Shown here: positions 12,538 through 18,346 of the stretch, piece by piece
Layout of the letters: each line of letters opens with the position of its first letter
Numbering within the stretch: position 1 is the stretch's first letter
DNA from: Dissophora ornata
Taxonomy: Eukaryota; Mortierellomycota; Mortierellomycetes; Mortierellales; Mortierellaceae
Reading direction: 5' to 3'
DNA: 18,346 nt
Assembly (NCBI GenBank): GCA_025201705.1
Contig: MU617234.1
Coordinates: 1 to 18,346 of the forward strand
Notes under the pieces: generated by a model
Databases searched by the model: none
What the model was told of the DNA's origin: nothing
What the model saw: only the letters and a program-made list of their open reading frames with translations
Made by a program: the position numbers and the translations under genes

Positions 12538-13508
12538 TTTTAGAGGAATTGATCGATATACAACAGAGAAGACAAGGATTACAAAACGACAAGGACAATG
12601 AAAATGCTGATGAGATAAACAGGCGGATGACTATATGATACAGGATATATGAGGTGAAGGAGGGCGGAGGAAAGGGAAACAAGTGACGAAGAACAAGAGT
12701 CTATTGGGGGAGAGGGAGAAAAGGAGAGGAAAGGAAGAAAGAAAGGGGAAGATGGTCCGCGTTTTTATGGGTCCTATGCGTTGTCGTCCGCCGGAAGTGT
12801 TGTTGTGCACTGAGTGTCTGTTTCTCCGAGATCAAAGAAGACAGGCGCCACCCTGCGCACGCACACGCACGCCGACCCAATCACACACCACACACATAGC
12901 GTATACTGGAAGTGCGTTAAATGCATGTGCGAGGCGCTGAACATGAATTGCGTCTATGGCGAATTTGCTCGTTTTGAGTTTCTGGCACAGAGGGGAAACA
13001 AACAGTCACCAGCAGCACACAAATTGCACCATCGATCGCATCAGCACCGATCCACGCGCCTTGATTGGACATTACTCTCCTCCATATCTCCTCTTATTGC
13101 ACACAGTTGTGCTTCTTGATGCCTCTGCTTACTTATCCGCGAGATATCTTGCCAGACCAAGATCAGCTCCCGGCCATCGTCAGATCGCGCCATCCACACA
13201 GCACCCGCACTTCATCCTACTACAACACCCACCACTCACCAGATATTGCATAATAAACGTGCGACATACTCCGAGCATTGACCCATCCTCGTAGATTCAT
13301 ATTTCCACGCTCTCACCTCCCACACTCTCTTCTTAATTCCTAACAGGTGGTACATGGCTGACAAAACATCAGCAAACAACTCTCGTCATTCTCCCAACAG
13401 ATCAAATTCGTATTTTTATTGCTTGTAATAGTCTAATATCTGCGTGAATGATATGTCCTCCTCGCCCCAGAGAGATCCAGCGCAGCAGCGCGTCCGTCCG
13501 ATACCTCC
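12538..13508. promoter_or_regulatory. Intergenic region: MET5 promoter and 3' region of the TRAPPC12-like gene
   Basis: 971 nt without a convincing exon. About 12655-12755 is purine-rich on the + strand, hence CT-rich on the MET5 sense strand, as before CDC48. CCAAT boxes occur at 12877-12881 (+) and, reversed, at 13064-13068. I looked for CACGTG (Cbf1) and the CYS3-type ATGRYRYCAT sites expected of sulfur-regulated genes and saw none here; the one CACGTG nearby (about 12227) lies inside the coding region. The part near 13400-13508 is the 3' UTR of the neighbour. Confidence 0.5.
13415..13420 (-). terminator. Poly(A) signal AATAAA of the TRAPPC12-like gene
   Basis: TTTATT on the + strand reads AATAAA on the minus strand, about 90 nt after the stop codon at 13509-13511. 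Confidence 0.55.
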
Positions 13509-16212
13509 TCACATCTTAAACATGCTAACGTTAAACTGGTCTCCAGCCCACTTCGACACCTCGACCATCATTTGCTGCTTCTTCTGCAATGATCCTTCCG
13601 TCCTCAGCTCGTACAGTGTCGCCATATTGAACACCAATGGCTCACTTGTGCCTGCCGATGTCGGGTATGCAAACATCAATCTCTCTAATCTCGGGATCGC
13701 CTCGTTCAGTTGTCCCGCATACAGCTCACACACTACCAGATTGTTGGTTGCCTAAAATAAATGCAATGTTCACTGTTCAGGAAACCCGTGGTCTCTCGGG
13801 ACAAAAACACAAAAATACGCACACCATACTTACAGCGAGGTTCTCTGGCTCCTGCACAAGGACCTCCTCGAATGCGCTCTTGGCTGCTAGCCACTGACCC
13901 TGCGTTACAGCCAGCAGTGCCCGATTCATGGTCAACTGTAACTTGAAATGTGTCTGTGCCTGTGCCTGATTCCCTTCCGATTGGGTTTGATGTCCCTTGA
14001 CCATGTCCTCGACGCACTTGAATACTTCCTCTGCTCTCTCGAGATCCCCGAGTTGCAGATACAATCGACCCAGCCCCGAATTGAAATTAATATCATGAGG
14101 ATACTTTTTGGCCAACTCGCGTCCATGTCTGGTGGCGCTGGGGAAATCCTTGAGCTCCACAAGGTAGTTGAGGACCATGAGATGCAACTGGCCCGTGAGG
14201 TCCTGCCACTGCCGAACGCCAGTGTTGTCTTCGTTCACACAGCATATTGCCTCAAACTGTGAACACGCCAGCAAATAAAAATTAACAGATAGTCGATAAA
14301 AGACACGCTATGAGCAACCGATCTACATAAATCATGTACCTTTTTACAGCGCATGATCAGGTCGTAGAGTTGATCGATCGCCTCGTAGATGTCGCCCAAG
14401 TGTCCTTGCAGCCGCGCCTTCAACACAAACAGCTCAAATGGAACTATGCATCCCCTCCTAAGAGCTCCACTGCGCTGCTGTTCTGCCGTCTGAAAATCAC
14501 TGGTTGCAAACATTTCGGCTGGATAGTTTTCGTATCGATATTGAAGTCCACGCAGGTCGCCCAGCTGATCCAATTCTGCTTGTGCCATCTCAAACTCTCC
14601 TAACTTAACGAGAGCTAAAAGTCGCGCGTACCACAGCTAGGAAGAACAAAGGCCGACTCGCTTGTTAAAGAAAAGCACCTTCCCAAAATCTCATGAAATG
14701 ATTCCCACTGCTATAGCGCACCCTCGTACATTGATAAGTTCTGGGATTCGATCTGGAGGTGTTGCGAGGATCTGCGATCGGGTATATCTCGTCATGGCTC
14801 GCCATGAGTTGTTGATTGTGAGCTCGTGCAGAATCTCGGTTCTTGATGCCTGCCGTTGCTCAGCCTCCGTCAGAGCATTCCAGTCCCTCAATACCCGCTG
14901 TTCTGCAGGAATATGTTTGAACATCATTTCGTTCATTGTGTCCGACTATTTATACATGCAATGAGAAAACGTAGGTTAGCACACCTGAAACTAATGATAT
15001 TTTAACAAGATCATGTTAAAATTGAAGAGACTTACCATTGTGATCTCATGAAACATGCTTTGTGAGTTCAGTGAAAGAAATCCTTCCGGCCGCATCGGGC
15101 TTTGAGGAACTGCAAACCCTGGTGACCGAATCCTAACAAAACAAAATAAAGAGTCAGCAAGAGCCTTTCGTTTCTCGCTCCAACTGTGCTGCCACTTCAA
15201 ATATGCTGTGTATCCCTTACCCAACAGGATGCTCCCGCCCGTGCTCCACGGGTTTGATGTGCAGCTGAGCGTTATTTCGGCTTCCTGTTTGATGAGAAAC
15301 GTCCACTAATGAGCCTTCGTGAGGAGCTCCATGTGTGAGCGGGTGTCTCGGCGCATGCTCTTGTACAGGACTCTTCAGTTCTTGCTGCACCATGTCTGAC
15401 TGATCCTGTAGGCTGATCCCTGCAGGGTTTGTAGAGACGCCTATTGAGTGCCGCTTCGTCCACTGTTGTCCTGTCGTGTGACCGTCACGATTATCAGCAC
15501 GTAGACCCACCGATGAGGGCTCTAGAAGAGGACTTACCCCTTCCCTTGCCGCAGAAGCAACTGCTCCATGGATGCTATCCAAGGATGAGTTTGAGATACC
15601 TTCGGTTACTGGCGTACCAGACCCCGAAATGGTTGCTAAGGCTGGTGTTTCTGATGTGGAAGGAGGCTGCAGCGCTGATGAAAAGGTCTGGAACGGTGTA
15701 AACGTTGTTCCTCCTCCTCCTCCGCCGGAGGGATATTGAGGGATTGGTGGAGAGGCCATGTGTGTTGGAACATCTGTTGGTATACTGTTGTGACCAATGG
15801 GGATACCGATATTAGGAGACAATGTCGCTCTACCTCCTATGGCTGTTGGCACCCTAAGAGAGTCATGGCTGCCCTGGCGCTCTAGAGCGGCGGAGGTGAG
15901 AGGGTCGACGAAATTGGCAGCAGGCTTTTCAGCGTCAACTGTGCTGTGAGTAGTGGGAGTGGTAGCATCATTGGCTGGCGGCGCAACTACTGCTGGCTTT
16001 GCTGGTGTTGGTGCCAATGGTGGCGGGGAAAAGACTGACGAGCTGTCGATTGAGTTACTAGTTTGGAAAGGAATGGGGCCATCATCAAACAACAGAGACT
16101 GCCTCTGCTGAGACTGTCCTGTTTCTTTTTGCGCATTCGCAGATGTCCCTGTGTTGATGGGCGGTGTTGGCGGATGCAGCAGCGGATCTTCGAAAGGCAC
16201 ATTTCGCGACAT
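13509..16212 (-). CDS. TRAPP complex subunit 12-like TPR protein, six exons, 755 aa
   Basis: Role (family): TRAPPC12 is a TPR subunit of TRAPP III, the Rab1/Ypt1-activating tethering complex of ER-Golgi traffic and autophagy. Seen: exons 15221-16212, 15036-15132, 14730-14945, 14340-14636, 13834-14256 and 13509-13751 join in frame across GT-AG introns, giving 755 aa (the human protein is about 735). Residues 1-330 are disordered, rich in Pro, Ser, Thr and Gly, with a Gly6 run. From about 364 the chain is helical repeats: LWYARLLALVKLGEFEMAQ at 436 onward, ELAKKYPHDINFNSGLGRLY, LTMNRALLAVTQGQW and ATNNLVVCELYAGQLNEAI. The C-terminus has VFNMATLYELRTEGSLQKKQ then DQFNVSMFKM. The repeats and this C-terminus match animal TRAPPC12 as I remember it. 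The start ATG at 16212 lies 127 nt after the upstream lipase stop in the same orientation. Small second and third exons are the least certain part. Confidence 0.88.
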
Positions 16213-16339
16213 GGTGGGATGATAGTTGCTGAAACAGTTTTCTGAGCAAAAACGCGTTCTTTATTTTTTACTGAGGTGTATCACAGTGATTCTATTTGTG
16301 TCTGTCCAACTGAACGCCCAATGATTGATGGGACGGTTG
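16213..16339 (-). promoter_or_regulatory. 127-nt spacer: lipase 3' end and TRAPPC12-like promoter
   Basis: This short gap between two minus-strand genes must hold the lipase 3' UTR and the start-proximal promoter or leader of the TRAPPC12-like gene. It contains the AATAAA at 16260-16265 and no ORF of interest. Confidence 0.5.
16260..16265 (-). terminator. Poly(A) signal AATAAA of the ATG15-like lipase
   Basis: TTTATT on the + strand reads AATAAA on the minus strand, 74 nt after the lipase stop and 47 nt before the TRAPPC12-like ATG. Cleavage would fall almost at the next gene's leader. Confidence 0.6.
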
Positions 16340-17776
16340 TTACGTGTATGTCCACAGCTCACAGTCCTTGCAGTCGACCTCGGGCTGACACGATGGGACG
16401 TCTTTGACCTTGAGCACGCCCTCAATTGTATCGAACAGGCGATGGGTGCGGATATCAACCTTCCAGTTATCCTCCTTGACTGGGTCATAGACGCATGTGC
16501 GCCCAGTGTGGCATTTGCTCTCCATTGCAAAGCCGGAGTAGTAGCAGGTACTGGACGGTCCATTACACACACCCTGGAAGATTGGGTCTGCGGTATGGCC
16601 AATCTGGAAAAGCGGGAAGTCCTCCCACTCGATCGCCGGTGGCATCGGCAGATGCAGCCTCTGCGCCGCCAGTTTGTCTCCAGGTGTCTCAAACGTCACC
16701 GTCGGTACACCGAATGTCAGACCGAGGAGAGCAGAGAGGCCGCCGCCAAGACTGTGCCCAGTCAACCAGACATTGGCCTCCGGATACATATCCTGGACGG
16801 TCCACAAGACAGCCATCGCGATATTGTAGTAGATGTCGTCGCTGTTGACGCTGTCCTCAACACACCTCTGGTCGCACTGATACCCTCCCGTGTTACAGTC
16901 GCAAACACCCCTCCATGTCCGATCGACTTTGGCACAGCAGCAGGAGAAGAGTAGATTGTCATTTATCTTGTCGCGGGCGGACGTTCCTCCCCCTCCACCA
17001 AGGATCGCAGCACTTGTGCCCTTGATAGCGATGATAAGGGTGGAATTGTCTGCGGAAGCAAACACATGTCCTCTGACTCCATCCTCCTCCCATCCGAAGG
17101 TCGAGTTGATACTCCACCTACCCTCCAAGTCGTACCATCCAGGACTGGCAACCTCTGTGTAAGAGTTATAATTTATTTTTGCCAGCTGGAGGACCGTCTC
17201 CTTGTCGGTCACGTCGGGACCAGCAATCACCTGCTTTGTCCACGACTCTGGCCCGATAGAGGTGTCTGCTGACCTGAATCCTTGGTTCCGGAAGGACTGA
17301 TCACGAGGCTTCAGAGTCGATGTTGCCCGCACTTTGATCCGGTGTGTGAGGGACTCCCCTGTAACCATCTCGGAAAGCAAGATATCCTTGTGGTCGAGAT
17401 CCATTCTTCGGAACAGATGTGGGTATCGAGTGCCACCATGGTGCAGTAGATGCCTCAGTGTCAAAGTTTCCTGCGGCAGCTCCTGTCCCGCAACGAGGAC
17501 TGTGGCATCAGAAGAGTGGTGCTTGCCGCCTGTCCTTGGCGAGCTGAAGGGCATCTGAAGACTGTCTGGTCCCAAGAACAGCTGGTCAGCAACAACTAGC
17601 TGCTCCAGCTGTCCTTGCTTCTGTTGCTTCTGCTCAGTTGCTGGCGACGACGGAAGCGGGGGAGTGAATGGGTGTGCCTGAGCAACCGGCAGGTGGAATG
17701 AAGGGGCGAGATAAGTCAGGACAAGAACATAAAAGGCGAGCAGCGGGATGAAGGCCAGTGAGCTCTGTCGAGACAT
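16340..17776 (-). CDS. ATG15: ATG15-type vacuolar phospholipase/lipase, intronless, 478 aa
   Basis: Role (family): Atg15 is a membrane-anchored lipase that travels by the multivesicular-body route to the vacuole and breaks down autophagic-body and MVB membranes. Seen: an N-terminal signal-anchor (residues about 7-30, FIPLLAFYVLVLTYL), a long luminal linker, then a class-3 lipase fold. The nucleophile elbow GHSLGG has Ser342; Asp397 in HTADPIF and His445 in THRLF complete the triad. Their spacing (55 and 48 residues) agrees with the yeast triad beginning at Ser332. A cysteine-rich insert (SCCCAK, CDCNTGGYQCDQRC, about 278-305) fits the family. Length is near the usual 450-520 aa. I chose the ATG at 17776 because it puts the anchor at the N-terminus. 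An in-frame ATG at 17947 would add 57 residues and bury the anchor. Complete and unbroken. Confidence 0.93.
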   Translation of the reverse strand: MSRQSSLAFIPLLAFYVLVLTYLAPSFHLPVAQAHPFTPPLPSSPATEQKQQKQGQLEQLVVADQLFLGPDSLQMPFSSPRTGGKHHSSDATVLVAGQELPQETLTLRHLLHHGGTRYPHLFRRMDLDHKDILLSEMVTGESLTHRIKVRATSTLKPRDQSFRNQGFRSADTSIGPESWTKQVIAGPDVTDKETVLQLAKINYNSYTEVASPGWYDLEGRWSINSTFGWEEDGVRGHVFASADNSTLIIAIKGTSAAILGGGGGTSARDKINDNLLFSCCCAKVDRTWRGVCDCNTGGYQCDQRCVEDSVNSDDIYYNIAMAVLWTVQDMYPEANVWLTGHSLGGGLSALLGLTFGVPTVTFETPGDKLAAQRLHLPMPPAIEWEDFPLFQIGHTADPIFQGVCNGPSSTCYYSGFAMESKCHTGRTCVYDPVKEDNWKVDIRTHRLFDTIEGVLKVKDVPSCQPEVDCKDCELWTYT

Positions 17777-18346
17777 GCCGTGTTCTTTAAGTCTTTGAGC
17801 GGAATTGTGGGTGAATGCAGTGAAGGAATGAGAATGGTGGTGGTTTTTGTTGGGAGAGGGAGGAAGAACAAAGTGCCTTTTGTGCGGTTTATGCAGAAGC
17901 ATCGACAGCGAAGTCACAGCCTGGACCCTCGCCTGTCGGCTTGGCATTGTCCTGGATCGACTCCCAGGACTCGCTGCTCAACACTTGCCTCCTTTTCGCC
18001 CACCAGTTCCTGCATGCCTTGATATCTTGATTAGGAATAGCCTCCATGGCGCCATTCCAATGGATATTGTTGAACAAAGCACACTACTGTGTCTCGATGT
18101 ATCTGAATTGCTGTCCTTCGCAGAATGCGAAATCATGCGGGAAAAAAAGCCTTGCTGTTTGTCAATTGACGATGCATATTTCCAAAAGTTTTATTCTCAA
18201 GACTGCATTGCTTCTGAGTCAAAAAAAAAAATACTCCTGGCAACCCCTACTTTCTTGGCTATCAAATACGACACTGTTATTCAGGGGCTGGCCCAACGGA
18301 TCTCCACCATCACTGGCCATCAAACATTAGTAAAAAAAAAAAAAAA
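17777..18346. other. Right-edge noncoding or unresolved region upstream of the lipase
   Basis: This is the 5' flank of the lipase. It holds the possible minus-strand exon at 17889-18083, an A11 run (about 18222-18232) and an A14 run closing the window. Nothing else can be supported. A minus-strand ATG at 18320 opens a short frame (MASDGGDPLGQPLNNS...), which could be a first exon but cannot be joined in phase to the exon below with confidence. Confidence 0.4.
17889..18083 (-). CDS. Possible terminal exon or upstream ORF before the lipase (unrecognised)
   Basis: A minus-strand frame after a plausible CACAGTAG acceptor runs from 18083 to a TAA at 17889-17891. It includes NNIHWNGAMEAIPNQDIK, ACRNWWAKRRQVLSSESW and ESIQDNAKPTGEGPGCDF. 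The composition looks protein-like, but no family was recognised. From its internal ATG (18045-18047) it is a 52-codon ORF ending 113 nt before the lipase start. It is either the last exon of a gene cut by the window edge or a uORF in the lipase leader. Confidence 0.25.
   Translation of the reverse strand, partial: CALFNNIHWNGAMEAIPNQDIKACRNWWAKRRQVLSSESWESIQDNAKPTGEGPGCDFAVDASA

Noticed and set aside
12683..13294. Several plus-strand frames in the MET5/TRAPPC12 gap
   Set aside because: They are low-complexity Arg/Lys/His- or Ser-rich translations of promoter DNA, with no protein-like conservation.
17777..17947. 57-residue N-terminal extension of the lipase from ATG 17947
   Set aside because: It would place the signal-anchor internally. 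The residues are His/Ser/Pro-rich leader-like translation, and the ATG at 17776 gives the family's normal topology.
18333..18346. A14 run at the window end as a poly(A) tail or telomere
   Set aside because: There is no gene on that strand ending there and no telomeric repeat. It is a genomic A-run or contig edge.

Overview
The window is nuclear DNA from a fungus. The evidence is GT-AG spliceosomal introns of about 60-430 nt with CTAAC/CTGAC-like branch sites, an assimilatory sulfite reductase of the fungal MET5 type, a fungal ATG15 lipase, and pyrimidine-rich 5' flanks. The intron density and the TRAPPC12-type subunit would suit an early-diverging lineage such as Mortierellomycota or Mucoromycota. 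That placement is inference only.

Layout, left to right. (1) Positions 1-381 (+) hold the last two exons of a gene cut by the window edge. The spliced product has the RuvC-II glutamate, two CxxC knuckles and a DRDxNA RuvC-III motif, which marks the C-terminus of a Fanzor, the eukaryotic relative of the RNA-guided nuclease TnpB. About 330 nt of noncoding DNA follows, with hairpins, a 20-bp perfect palindrome and a poly(A) signal; it may hold the guide RNA and the element end. (2) Positions 709-3804 (-) hold a five-exon gene for an unrecognised 721-aa coiled-coil, probably membrane-anchored protein. (3) Positions 3805-4778 are a divergent promoter region. (4) Positions 4779-7588 (+) hold CDC48/p97, four exons, 824 aa. 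(5) Convergent to it, at 7885-12537 (-), is the sulfite reductase hemoprotein MET5, three exons, 1473 aa. (6) Positions 12538-13508 contain the MET5 promoter and the 3' region of the next gene. (7) Positions 13509-16212 (-) hold a six-exon TRAPPC12-like TPR protein, 755 aa. (8) Only 127 nt further is the intronless ATG15-type lipase at 16340-17776 (-). (9) The right edge, 17777-18346, has no secure gene, only a possible minus-strand exon or upstream ORF.

The host genes are unrelated housekeeping functions (protein segregase, sulfur assimilation, vesicle tethering and autophagy, vacuolar lipid breakdown) and do not form a pathway. The unusual item is the Fanzor remnant at the left edge: it is split by an intron, keeps the catalytic residues visible here, and sits tail-to-tail with the unrecognised gene.
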